NCBI GenBank assembly: GCA_030616695.1
Contig: JAUWWU010000081.1
Span: 1-5,072, forward strand
Source: Candidatus Omnitrophota bacterium
GTDB lineage: Bacteria > Omnitrophota > Gorgyraeia > JAHIPI01
Direction: 5' to 3'
Length of the DNA stretch: 5,072 nucleotides
Shown: positions 1 through 5,072 of the stretch, piece by piece
How positions within the stretch are numbered: the first letter of the stretch is position 1
Layout of the letters: the number at the start of each line of letters is the position of its first letter
Position numbers and translations under genes: made by a program
The notes under the pieces: generated by a model
What the model was told of the DNA's origin: nothing
Database searches by the model: none
What the model saw: the letters and a program-made list of their open reading frames with translations, nothing else

Positions 1-396
1 GTTTATATTAACGCCGAGTTCCTCCAGGATATCCGCGCTTCCGCATTTACCGGTAAAAGAGCGGTTTCCGTGCTTGGCGACTTTTAGTCCGCAGGCCGCG
101 AGGACTATTGCCGTTATCGTAGATATATTGATGTCGTTTATCTTCGCGCCGCCGGTTCCGCATGTATCGATCAGGTCCCTGGCCTGAGTCATGACCTTGG
201 TTGATTTTTCCCTCATGACTTCCGCTGCCGCTGCGATCTCATCGGGGCTTTCCCTCTTGTCTTTAAGAGATAAGAGAAATTTCTTCACATCTTCTTTTTC
301 CGCCGTCCCGGTCATTATTTCGTTAAAGACTGCGGCCATCTCCTCCCGCCTGAGGTCTTTTTTCTCCGATAACTTCTTTACCGCTTCTTTTATCAT
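1..396 (-). CDS. trpD: Anthranilate phosphoribosyltransferase TrpD (3' part beyond window)
   Basis: TrpD joins anthranilate to PRPP to give phosphoribosyl-anthranilate, the second step of tryptophan synthesis. The first 132 residues are present (about 340 is usual), running in frame off the left edge with no stop. The N-terminal helical domain begins MIKEAVKKLSEKKDLRREEM. It is followed by the PRPP-site loop DTCGTGG (77-83), NIST (90-93), VAKHGNRS (106-113) and GSADILEELGV (119-129). In most TrpD proteins the GTGG is followed by Asp (GTGGDG); here residues 84-85 are Ala-Lys, a change at a conserved acidic position. No good Shine-Dalgarno precedes the ATG, and no alternative upstream start codon lies before the in-frame TAG at 478-480. 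The 89-base gap after trpG holds a palindromic element, so trpD is less tightly coupled than the other genes. Confidence 0.93.
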   Translation of the reverse strand, partial: MIKEAVKKLSEKKDLRREEMAAVFNEIMTGTAEKEDVKKFLLSLKDKRESPDEIAAAAEVMREKSTKVMTQARDLIDTCGTGGAKINDINISTITAIVLAACGLKVAKHGNRSFTGKCGSADILEELGVNIN

Positions 397-410
397 AGTA
401 AATACCCGTG

Positions 411-450
411 GTGGGGACGCTTTCCGAGCAAAGCGGGAACGTGTCCCCAG
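411..450. repeat. REP-like imperfect palindrome in the trpG-trpD spacer
   Basis: On the plus strand GGGGAC (413-418) pairs with GTCCCC (443-448), and directly inside it GCTTT (419-423) pairs with AAAGC (430-434), leaving a six-base loop and an eight-base bulge (435-442). GGGAACGTGTCCCC (435-448) is itself almost self-complementary. The compact GC-rich palindrome flanked by GTGCCTGGGGAC (minus strand) resembles the dispersed REP-type repeats linked to Y1 transposases in many environmental genomes. That link comes from memory of such repeats and was not searched. No poly-U follows, so it is not a standard terminator. Confidence 0.5.
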
Positions 451-485
451 GCACGGCTTTACAACCTGTTCGTTGCGCTATTGGT

Positions 486-1064
486 TCAACTGCTGTGGCT
501 TTTGATTTCTAAAAAGTTTTTAAGTATTTTTTTTCCTTCGCCGGTAAGTATGGATTCGGGGTGGAATTGGACGCCGTATACCTTATGCTCCTTATGCCTC
601 AAGGCCATGATCTCCTTATCCTCGGTCTCGGCGGTTATCTCTAAACAGTCCGGCACCGAGTCATGCTTGACTATCAGCGAGTGATACCTTGTTGCCTCAA
701 AAGGATTTTTTATGCCTTTAAATATATCTTTCCCGTTATGGTATATAAGCGAGGTCTTACCGTGCATTAACCTGGAGGCCCCCGTAATCACGCCTCCGAA
801 AACCTCCGCTATCGCCTGATGTCCGAGGCATACGCCCAGGATCGGCACTTTCGCCGTAAAGGCCCTTATCACAGACTCTGAAATGCCCGATTCGGACGGA
901 TAGCCCGGCCCGGGAGAAATAATAATCTTCTCCGGACACAATTTCTCTATTCCTGCCAGGTCTATTTTGTCATTACGAAAAACCGTTAGCTCCGCCCCGA
1001 GCTCGCCCAGGTACTGGACCAGGTTATATGTAAATGAATCGAAGTTATCGATTACCAGTATCAT
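486..1064 (-). CDS. trpG: Anthranilate synthase component II TrpG (glutamine amidotransferase; may also serve as PabA)
   Basis: TrpG hydrolyses glutamine and supplies ammonia to TrpE for anthranilate formation. The protein has 192 residues, normal for a free-standing subunit. Motifs are [20 protein letters not shown] at the N-terminus, the oxyanion region SPGPGYP (50-56), nucleophile Cys79 in [13 protein letters not shown] (101-105), the ATRYHSL segment (124-130), and catalytic His168 and Glu170 in VQFHPES. The triad is complete. It ends in TGA. It lies between trpE and trpD in the same frame as trpE, with its own AAAGGA Shine-Dalgarno. Many bacteria use one such subunit for both anthranilate and p-aminobenzoate synthases, so a shared TrpG/PabA role is possible, especially if no other copy exists. 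The trp neighbourhood makes TrpG the main assignment. Confidence 0.95.
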   Translation of the reverse strand: MILVIDNFDSFTYNLVQYLGELGAELTVFRNDKIDLAGIEKLCPEKIIISPGPGYPSESGISESVIRAFTAKVPILGVCLGHQAIAEVFGGVITGASRLMHGKTSLIYHNGKDIFKGIKNPFEATRYHSLIVKHDSVPDCLEITAETEDKEIMALRHKEHKVYGVQFHPESILTGEGKKILKNFLEIKSHSS

Positions 1065-1070
1065 GGTTTT

Positions 1071-1076
1071 TCCTTT
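1071..1076 (-). promoter_or_regulatory. Ribosome binding site for trpG
   Basis: AAAGGA on the minus strand, six bases before the trpG ATG, in the 24-base trpE-trpG gap. It indicates that trpG is translated from its own start and not as a TrpE-TrpG fusion, even though the two genes share a frame. Confidence 0.65.
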
Positions 1077-1088
1077 GCGCTATAACCC

Positions 1089-1733
1089 CTAATCTGCTTC
1101 TTCTATTGCTTTGATGAGTGCCATGGCTTTATTCAGCGTCTCCTGATACTCCCTTTCCGGCTGCGAGTCCGCGACGATGCCGGCACCGGCCTGAATATAT
1201 GCCTTGTTCTTTCTTACAAGGATCGTTCTTATCGTGATGCAGGTATCCACGTTGCCGGAAAAGCTGAAATACCCGACGCAGCCCGCGTAAGGCCCGCGCT
1301 TACTGTTTTCAAGCTCGTCTATTATCTCCATAGCGCGTATTTTCGGCGCGCCGGCGACCGTCCCCGCGGGAAAAGAGGCCCTTACAGCGTCGTATTCGCT
1401 TTTTGAGTCGGACAACCTGCCCACTATATCGCTGACTATGTGCATGACATGAGAATACTTTTCTATCCTCATAAACTCTTCCACTTTTACGCTGTTAAAG
1501 TCCGACACCCGGCCCACGTCATTGCGCCCCAGGTCCACAAGCATTATGTGCTCCGCTCTTTCCTTCGGGTCCTTAAGCAGTTCTTCCGCGAGTTTCGCGT
1601 CTTCGGACTCATTCTTGCCCCTCGGCCTCGTGCCGGCGATAGGCCTCAATTCTATCTTTTTATCCTCGCACCTTACCATTATCTCGGGCGACGCGCCTAT
1701 CAGCGAGACATCCTTGAATTTGAGATAATACAT
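1089..1733 (-). CDS. trpE: Anthranilate synthase component I, C-terminal chorismate-binding part
   Basis: This is the second piece of the interrupted trpE: 214 residues in the same frame, opening at the ATG that follows the amber codon. It carries most of the chorismate-binding active site: GASPEIMVR (13-21), PIAGTRPRG (31-39), [16 protein letters not shown] (61-76), [11 protein letters not shown] with the catalytic-region His (95-105), [18 protein letters not shown] (121-138), GPYAGCVGY (147-155) and [16 protein letters not shown] (181-196). All are well preserved, so the gene has not decayed apart from the one stop. The bases before the ATG are pyrimidine-rich (CCCTCGCC) with no Shine-Dalgarno. 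Independent initiation therefore looks poor, and only reinitiation by a ribosome ending on the TAG is plausible. The end, [14 protein letters not shown] then TAG, is where TrpE proteins normally end. A second in-frame TAG lies nine bases on, and trpG begins 24 bases on. Confidence 0.88.
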   Translation of the reverse strand: MYYLKFKDVSLIGASPEIMVRCEDKKIELRPIAGTRPRGKNESEDAKLAEELLKDPKERAEHIMLVDLGRNDVGRVSDFNSVKVEEFMRIEKYSHVMHIVSDIVGRLSDSKSEYDAVRASFPAGTVAGAPKIRAMEIIDELENSKRGPYAGCVGYFSFSGNVDTCITIRTILVRKNKAYIQAGAGIVADSQPEREYQETLNKAMALIKAIEEAD

Positions 1734-1736
1734 CTA
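1734..1736 (-). other. In-frame amber codon at the conserved Tyr of NPSPYM in trpE
   Basis: The minus strand reads AAT CCC TCG CCT TAG ATG TAT TAT CTC, i.e. N-P-S-P-stop-M-Y-Y-L, where TrpE proteins normally have N-P-S-P-Y-M-(F/Y)-(F/Y). TAG is one base from either Tyr codon (TAT or TAC). Both flanks stay in one frame with no indel, so this is a single nonsense substitution (real, suppressed, or a sequence error) and not a frameshift. Confidence 0.9.
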
Positions 1737-2552
1737 AGGCGAGGGATTTATGGAACGTAACCTCCTATATACGTTGAAAGGGTCCCTGCCGCCCAGCTCT
1801 GCCTCAAGCCGCTGAGACAGGACAACCTGAATGATATCCCCGTTCTTTATATATCTTTTTGCCTTAAGGATTATATCGCCGAAACTTTTTTGCGTGAAAT
1901 TGGATTTTATGCTTATCTTTCCTTTTGCCTTTTTGATTTTCTTTCCCGCCTTATTTTTTGACAGCATATTTATGATTCTGTCTATCTTTTTCACGGCGGC
2001 ATCATATGCCTTTGACGGATTGCCCGTTACGTGCGCGTTTGAAACTATCTTTATCTTACGCGCGATATGGTCGAATATAAGAAGGGTATCGGTGAGGACA
2101 AAGATGGCATCCGGGACTTTGAGGTCGTCTGTGTTTTTATCGGGGATATCCTCGAAAAAGCGGACCATGTCGTAACCTATATAGCCGACAAGCCCGCCGC
2201 AGAAGCGCGGGAGGCCCTCTATCCTGACAAATCTAAACTGCCCCATAAACTTTTTTATTTCCGCCAGGGGGTTGGATTTTGTCTTGTAGCGCTTTACTTT
2301 TCTGCCTTCCGTTATCTCTATGTCTTTTCCTTTGCTCTTAAATACCAGGGAAGGGTCGGAGCCTAGAAAAGAATACCGCGCTATGTTTTCCTCGCCTTCG
2401 ACAGATTCCAGAAGATACGAATAATCCCCCTTATCTATCTTAAGAAAGGATGAAACCGGCGTCTCAAGGTCGGCCGCGAGCTCCCTGTATACGGGTATCA
2501 GATTGCCTTTTTTAGATAATTTTATAAACTCTTCTTTACTCGGATTAATCAT
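1734..2552 (-). CDS. trpE: Anthranilate synthase component I, N-terminal part (ends at an in-frame amber codon)
   Basis: TrpE converts chorismate to anthranilate, the first step of tryptophan synthesis, using ammonia from TrpG. This part holds 272 residues and then TAG. Visible features are a typical TrpE opening (GNLIPVYRELAADLETPVSSFLKI, shown by GNLIPVYREL at 16-25), the tryptophan-binding LLES motif (47-50), YSFLGSDP (60-67), the GGLVGYIGYD segment (119-128), a lysine-rich link (about 199-216), and the start of the chorismate-binding domain (IKNGDIIQVVLSQR, 235-248). It then reaches RSINPSP and stops where the family continues with Tyr-Met. The remaining domain follows directly in the same frame. 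Read through, the protein would be 487 residues, normal for TrpE. Alone, this piece lacks the active site and should be inactive. The Shine-Dalgarno before the ATG is weak. TrpE rather than PabB is favoured by LLES, NPSP and the trpG/trpD neighbours. Confidence 0.9.
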   Translation of the reverse strand: MINPSKEEFIKLSKKGNLIPVYRELAADLETPVSSFLKIDKGDYSYLLESVEGEENIARYSFLGSDPSLVFKSKGKDIEITEGRKVKRYKTKSNPLAEIKKFMGQFRFVRIEGLPRFCGGLVGYIGYDMVRFFEDIPDKNTDDLKVPDAIFVLTDTLLIFDHIARKIKIVSNAHVTGNPSKAYDAAVKKIDRIINMLSKNKAGKKIKKAKGKISIKSNFTQKSFGDIILKAKRYIKNGDIIQVVLSQRLEAELGGRDPFNVYRRLRSINPSP

Positions 2553-2563
2553 ATGCTAATTCC

Positions 2564-2591
2564 GTATACCGTATTTCGTATACCGTATACC
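2564..2591. repeat. Tandem 7-bp repeat (GTATACC x4) in the hisI-trpE spacer
   Basis: On the plus strand there are four back-to-back heptamers: GTATACC, GTATTTC (degenerate), GTATACC, GTATACC. They fill 28 of the 67 bases between hisI and trpE. Each full unit contains the self-complementary GTATAC. In the mRNA the repeated AUACGG units can pair with an upstream CCGUAUUCCG (plus-strand 2603-2612, best partner 2569-2578, one mismatch), so several alternative hairpins are possible just before trpE. I see no tryptophan-codon leader peptide, no T-box features and no poly-U tract, so a regulatory role is not shown. It may be a simple unstable repeat. Confidence 0.7.
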
Positions 2592-2619
2592 GTTTTGGAA
2601 AGCGGAATACGGACGACGG

Positions 2620-3000
2620 TTAATACACCTTCCCGGGATCAAATACCTTTTCCTCGGAAATGCCGAATGAGCCGTCTTTATTTACCCGCCTGTAATAACA
2701 CGTAAAATAGCCCGCGTGGCAAGCCGCTGTCTTCTGCTCTACCTTCAAAAGAAGCGAATTCGCTTCGCAATCCACAAAGACCTCTTTTAGTATCTGGATG
2801 TGGCCCGAAGTTTCTCCCTTTATCATAAGCCTTTTCTCGGACCTCCTGAAGACATACACCTTGCCTTCTTCAATGGTCTTCCGGAGGGCCTCCTTTGTCA
2901 TATAGCAAAGCGTAAGGACTTTTTTCGTCTTATAGTCCTGGATGACCGCCGGGATCAGCCCCTGCTCATTAAATTTTAGCTGCTCCATAAATTTCTTCAT
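2620..3000 (-). CDS. hisI: Phosphoribosyl-AMP cyclohydrolase HisI (stand-alone)
   Basis: HisI opens the purine ring of phosphoribosyl-AMP to give ProFAR, the substrate of HisA. The protein has 126 residues, the usual size of the single-domain enzyme. There is no C-terminal HisE pyrophosphohydrolase domain, so hisE must be encoded elsewhere. Motifs are [15 protein letters not shown] (8-22), the family KGETSGH (61-67), and the zinc cysteines Cys78, Cys94 (in ACHAG) and Cys101 (in TCYYR). The Mg-binding motif, usually D-C-D-x-D, reads D-C-E-A-N here (77-81): the first acid is kept, the second is Glu and the third is Asn. This is a departure at a metal ligand, though the rest looks sound. Its ATG overlaps the hisF TGA as ATGA, which implies coupling. 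It ends in TAA, 67 bases before trpE, and is the last his gene of the run. Confidence 0.95.
   Translation of the reverse strand: MKKFMEQLKFNEQGLIPAVIQDYKTKKVLTLCYMTKEALRKTIEEGKVYVFRRSEKRLMIKGETSGHIQILKEVFVDCEANSLLLKVEQKTAACHAGYFTCYYRRVNKDGSFGISEEKVFDPGKVY
2751..2766. repeat. 16-bp perfect palindrome inside hisI
   Basis: GAAGCGAATTCGCTTC is its own reverse complement over all 16 bases and does not extend further. It encodes residues 79-83 and the first base of codon 84 of HisI (E-A-N-S-L), including the unusual Glu and Asn of the metal motif. A palindrome of this size is mildly unexpected in a 5-kb window: about 0.08 expected by chance with equal base use. No function is claimed. Confidence 0.6.
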
Positions 3001-3755
3001 AACCGCACACTCACTTCTTTGTCGCGCAGGTATTCTTTTGCCTGGCGGATGGAATATTCGCGAAAGTGAAAAATCGACGCCGCCAGGGCCGCGTCCGCCT
3101 TTCCTTCCGTCACCGCCTGATATATGTGCTCCGGATTTCCGCAGCCACCCGAGGCTATGACGGGAACGCTTACGGCCTCACTTATCTTTTTTGTCAGTTC
3201 AATATCGTAACCGTCTTTTGTGCCGTCGTAATCCATGCTTGTGAGGAGTATCTCGCCCGCGCCGAGGCCCGTCACTTTTTCCGCCCACTCTAAAGCATCT
3301 ATTCCCGTATTCTCCCTTCCGCCGTTTATGTAGACCTCCCAGCGCGAAGGGCCTGCCTTCTTGGCGTCTATAGCGACAACGATGCACTGGCTGCCGAACT
3401 TGCCGGATGCCTCTTTTATAAATTGCGGGCTTTTTACCGCGGCGGTATTTATCGAGACCTTATCGCAACCGGCGGAAAGCAATCCCCTTATATCGTCAAG
3501 CTCGCTTATGCCGCCTCCTACCGTAAACGGCATAAAGACGCATTCCGCTATGCGCCTGACGACGTCTGCCATCGTCTTTCTTTTCTCGTGCGAAGCCGTT
3601 ATATCGAGAAAGACGAGTTCGTCCGCGCCTTCTTTGTCATAGACCTTTGCCTGCTCTACCGGATCTCCGGCATCCCGTAATTTTACAAAATTCACGCCCT
3701 TGACGACCCGTCCGTCTTTCACGTCAAGGCAAGGTATTATTCTTTTTGCAAGCAT
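2997..3755 (-). CDS. hisF: Imidazole glycerol phosphate synthase, cyclase subunit HisF
   Basis: HisF uses ammonia delivered by HisH to cleave and cyclise PRFAR into imidazole-glycerol phosphate and AICAR. The protein has 252 residues, the normal length for the family. Visible hallmarks are [20 protein letters not shown] with catalytic Asp11 and Lys19, DITASHEKR (51-59), the first phosphate site TVGGGI (78-83), DKVSIN (98-103) with the residues that form the ammonia gate in known structures, catalytic Asp130 in [21 protein letters not shown] (172-184), the second phosphate site ASGGCGN (201-207), and FHFRE near the end. The start at 3755 lies inside the end of hisA. It is supported by a GGGAGG Shine-Dalgarno ten bases upstream and by the match of [12 protein letters not shown] to family N-termini. 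The gene ends in TGA, overlapping the hisI start as ATGA. All catalytic residues are present, so it should be functional. Confidence 0.97.
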   Translation of the reverse strand: MLAKRIIPCLDVKDGRVVKGVNFVKLRDAGDPVEQAKVYDKEGADELVFLDITASHEKRKTMADVVRRIAECVFMPFTVGGGISELDDIRGLLSAGCDKVSINTAAVKSPQFIKEASGKFGSQCIVVAIDAKKAGPSRWEVYINGGRENTGIDALEWAEKVTGLGAGEILLTSMDYDGTKDGYDIELTKKISEAVSVPVIASGGCGNPEHIYQAVTEGKADAALAASIFHFREYSIRQAKEYLRDKEVSVRL

Positions 3756-4468
3756 ACGTTTATTGCCTCCCTCAGGTTAACCGTCCCTTCATAAAGCGCC
3801 TTTCCCACTATAACTCCCGTGAGGTTTTTCCTGTCCAGGGCGCACAGCCTCTTTATGTCGTCTATGCACGATATTCCGCCCGCCGCGATCACGGGGATAT
3901 TGACATTGCTTACAAAGTTATCGACCCTTGTAAAATTCGGGCCGCTCAACGTTCCGTCCACGGTAACGTCCGTATATATTACGGCTGAAACGCCCAGATG
4001 CTCCATCCTTCGCGCCATATCTATAGCGTTCATGCTGGATGATTTTGTCCATCCCCGCAGCATGACGAACCCGTTTTTAGAATCGATCGAGACTATTATC
4101 TTCTCGCCGTACATTTTTATCGCTGTCGTTATAAAATCTATGTCTTTCACGACCCTGGTCCCCAGGATGACCTTTGATACCCCTATATTAAATGCCCAGC
4201 TTATTGCGTCTAAAGTCCTTAAGCCGCCGCCCAATTCGACGGGTATGCTTACGGACCTGATAATCGCCGAGACTGAATCCATATTTTTAGGCTTGCCGGA
4301 AAAGGCGCCGTCCAGGTCGACTACATGCAGGATACTCGCGCCCTGCGAATGCCACCTTCTTGCAATATTGCCGGGGTCATGCGAATATAATTTTATCTGC
4401 TCGTAATCGCCTCTCGTGAGGCGGACGACATTTCCGTCTTTTATGTCTATCGCCGGTATTATCTTCAT
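3737..4468 (-). CDS. hisA: ProFAR isomerase HisA
   Basis: HisA is phosphoribosylformimino-AICAR-phosphate isomerase. It converts ProFAR to PRFAR, the substrate of the HisHF synthase, by an Amadori rearrangement. The protein has 243 residues, the normal length for this half-barrel-duplicated (beta/alpha)8 enzyme. The N-terminus [17 protein letters not shown] carries the general-base Asp8 and phosphate-region residues. Further motifs are VDLDGAFSG (50-58), ELGGGLR (78-84), the second acid Asp129 in VSIDSKNG, Trp140 in [16 protein letters not shown] (166-178) and AAGGIS (195-200). The ATG overlaps the hisH TGA by four bases and has no strong Shine-Dalgarno, so coupled translation from hisH is likely. 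It ends in TAA and overlaps the start of hisF by 19 bases. The Asp8/Asp129 pair and context favour HisA. Dual HisA/TrpF (PriA) activity cannot be judged from sequence alone and would matter only if no trpF exists elsewhere. Confidence 0.97.
   Translation of the reverse strand: MKIIPAIDIKDGNVVRLTRGDYEQIKLYSHDPGNIARRWHSQGASILHVVDLDGAFSGKPKNMDSVSAIIRSVSIPVELGGGLRTLDAISWAFNIGVSKVILGTRVVKDIDFITTAIKMYGEKIIVSIDSKNGFVMLRGWTKSSSMNAIDMARRMEHLGVSAVIYTDVTVDGTLSGPNFTRVDNFVSNVNIPVIAAGGISCIDDIKRLCALDRKNLTGVIVGKALYEGTVNLREAINVCLQKE
3766..3771 (-). promoter_or_regulatory. Ribosome binding site for hisF
   Basis: GGGAGG on the minus strand, ten bases before the hisF ATG and inside the last codons of hisA. It is the clearest Shine-Dalgarno in the his part and fixes the hisF start despite the 19-base overlap. 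The other his starts in this window rely on overlap with the previous stop. Confidence 0.7.
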
Positions 4469-5072
4469 CGCAAACTCATAAAATTATTAAGAAATCTCAG
4501 GCCGATTTCCTGGCTCTTTTCAGGGTGGAATTGCACGGCGTAGATATTATCCTTCCGGACCATCGATGTAAACTTACAGCCATAGTTCGTAGAAGCCGCT
4601 ACGATCTCTTTATCCAGGGGTCTTACGTAATAGGAATGGAGGAAATAAAAGAAGGCGTTGTCTTCTATGTCTCTGAAAAGCGGGCAGTCCTTATTTTTTA
4701 TCTCTGCCTGATTCCACCCCATATGGGGCACTTTCAGCCCGTTTCGCTCTCCAAACCTGATTACATCTCCTTTTAAAATACCGAGCCCTTTACAACTGCC
4801 CCCTTCGCTGCTTTTTTCAAAAAGAAGCTCAAGGCCCAGGCATATGCCGAGATATGTCTTGCCTCCCGAGATCTCCTCTTTCAGCGTATCAATGAGCTCA
4901 AGCCCGGCAAGGGCGTCCATCGCGTCACGAAACGCCCCTACTCCCGGAAGGACGATCTTGTCGGCCTTCTTTAGATCAGAGGCCTTTTGCGTAACTCTGA
5001 CTTTTCCTCCCAGGCTAACAAGGGCATTGGAGACACTCCCCAGGTTGCCTACTCCGTAATCGATGACTGCTA
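4465..5072 (-). CDS. hisH: Imidazole glycerol phosphate synthase, glutaminase subunit HisH (5' end just outside window)
   Basis: HisH hydrolyses glutamine and passes ammonia to HisF, which makes imidazole-glycerol phosphate and AICAR in histidine synthesis (cytoplasmic). The frame stays open to the right edge, giving 201 residues plus a TGA stop. The first visible residues, AVIDYGVGNLGSV, match the family N-terminus, so probably only two or three codons (Met plus one or two) are missing. The internal ATG at 4920 is therefore not the start. Class I amidotransferase features, in window numbering: oxyanion loop PGVGAF (42-47), nucleophile Cys77 in LGICLG, PHMGWN (115-120), and the His182/Glu184 catalytic pair in QFHPEKS. 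Total length fits the usual size of about 200 residues. The stop codon overlaps the hisA start (ATGA), which indicates translational coupling. The nearby HisF partner supports the HisH call over PabA or TrpG. Confidence 0.96.
   Translation of the reverse strand, partial: AVIDYGVGNLGSVSNALVSLGGKVRVTQKASDLKKADKIVLPGVGAFRDAMDALAGLELIDTLKEEISGGKTYLGICLGLELLFEKSSEGGSCKGLGILKGDVIRFGERNGLKVPHMGWNQAEIKNKDCPLFRDIEDNAFFYFLHSYYVRPLDKEIVAASTNYGCKFTSMVRKDNIYAVQFHPEKSQEIGLRFLNNFMSLR

Noticed and set aside
411..450. Rho-independent terminator after trpG
   Set aside because: The palindrome has an eight-base bulge and is not followed by a U-rich tract in the minus-strand transcript.
474..482. Nine-base match TTGCGCTAT shared with 1075-1083 near the trpE-trpG junction
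   Set aside because: Too short to separate from chance, and the flanks diverge at once.
191..505. Plus-strand open frame of 104 codons opposite trpD and the trpG-trpD spacer
   Set aside because: The minus strand encodes clear TrpD motifs over this stretch, and the plus-strand translation is low-complexity (Ser/Phe rich).
1734..1736. Frameshift as the cause of the trpE break
   Set aside because: Both pieces are in the same frame and meet at adjacent codons with no missing or added residues, so it is a nonsense codon and not an indel.
1734..1736. Pyrrolysine insertion at the amber codon
   Set aside because: The position is normally Tyr in a feedback motif, and no tRNA-Pyl or PylRS is visible here. 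A Tyr-type suppressor or plain mutation is simpler.
2564..2591. CRISPR-like array
   Set aside because: The units are 7 bp with no spacers. This is a simple tandem repeat.
3819..4406. Long plus-strand open frame (195 codons) opposite hisA
   Set aside because: Antisense shadow of the well-supported hisA. Its translation shows no recognisable motif and it has no ribosome binding site.
4918..4920. ATG at 4920 as the hisH start
   Set aside because: The frame continues upstream with conserved HisH sequence (IDYGVGNL, PGVGAF), so this Met is internal.

Overview
This window is a block of amino-acid biosynthesis genes. Every recognisable gene lies on the minus strand, so transcription runs from high to low coordinates. 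The order in the reading direction is hisH (lacks only its first few codons, beyond the right edge), hisA, hisF, hisI, trpE, trpG, and trpD (runs off the left edge after 132 residues). It joins the later half of histidine synthesis to the first steps of the tryptophan branch. No RNA genes, CRISPR arrays, transposase genes or phage genes were seen. No stretch longer than about 90 bases lacks a gene.

Right part (2620-5072): four tightly packed his genes. hisH/hisA and hisF/hisI share ATGA stop-start overlaps, and hisA/hisF overlap by 19 bases, so they are almost certainly one translationally coupled operon. HisH and HisF form the glutamine-dependent imidazole-glycerol-phosphate synthase. HisA makes its substrate (PRFAR), and HisI makes the substrate of HisA. 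HisI is the stand-alone cyclohydrolase with no fused HisE domain.

Left part (1-2552): the trp genes. TrpE and TrpG are the two subunits of anthranilate synthase, and TrpD is the next enzyme. The main surprise is that trpE is interrupted by one in-frame amber codon (TAG, 1734-1736) at the near-invariant Tyr of the NPSPYM motif. This motif belongs to the tryptophan feedback-binding site. The frame resumes at once with the ATG of the Met in the same motif, and the two pieces read through to a normal 487-residue TrpE. trpE and trpG lie in the same frame and are separated only by two further TAG codons. Every other stop codon in the window is TAA or TGA. A nonsense mutation or sequence error is the simplest explanation, but amber suppression or recoding, or a split TrpE made by termination-reinitiation, deserve a test.

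The two wider spacers each hold non-coding structure. The hisI-trpE gap has a tandem heptamer repeat (GTATACC), and the trpG-trpD gap has a REP-like palindrome.

The organism is a bacterium of moderate GC content that uses AGG (Arg) and ATA (Ile) codons freely. Gene order and style would suit an uncultivated lineage such as Omnitrophota or a relative. This is a weak inference from general appearance and was not tested by any search.
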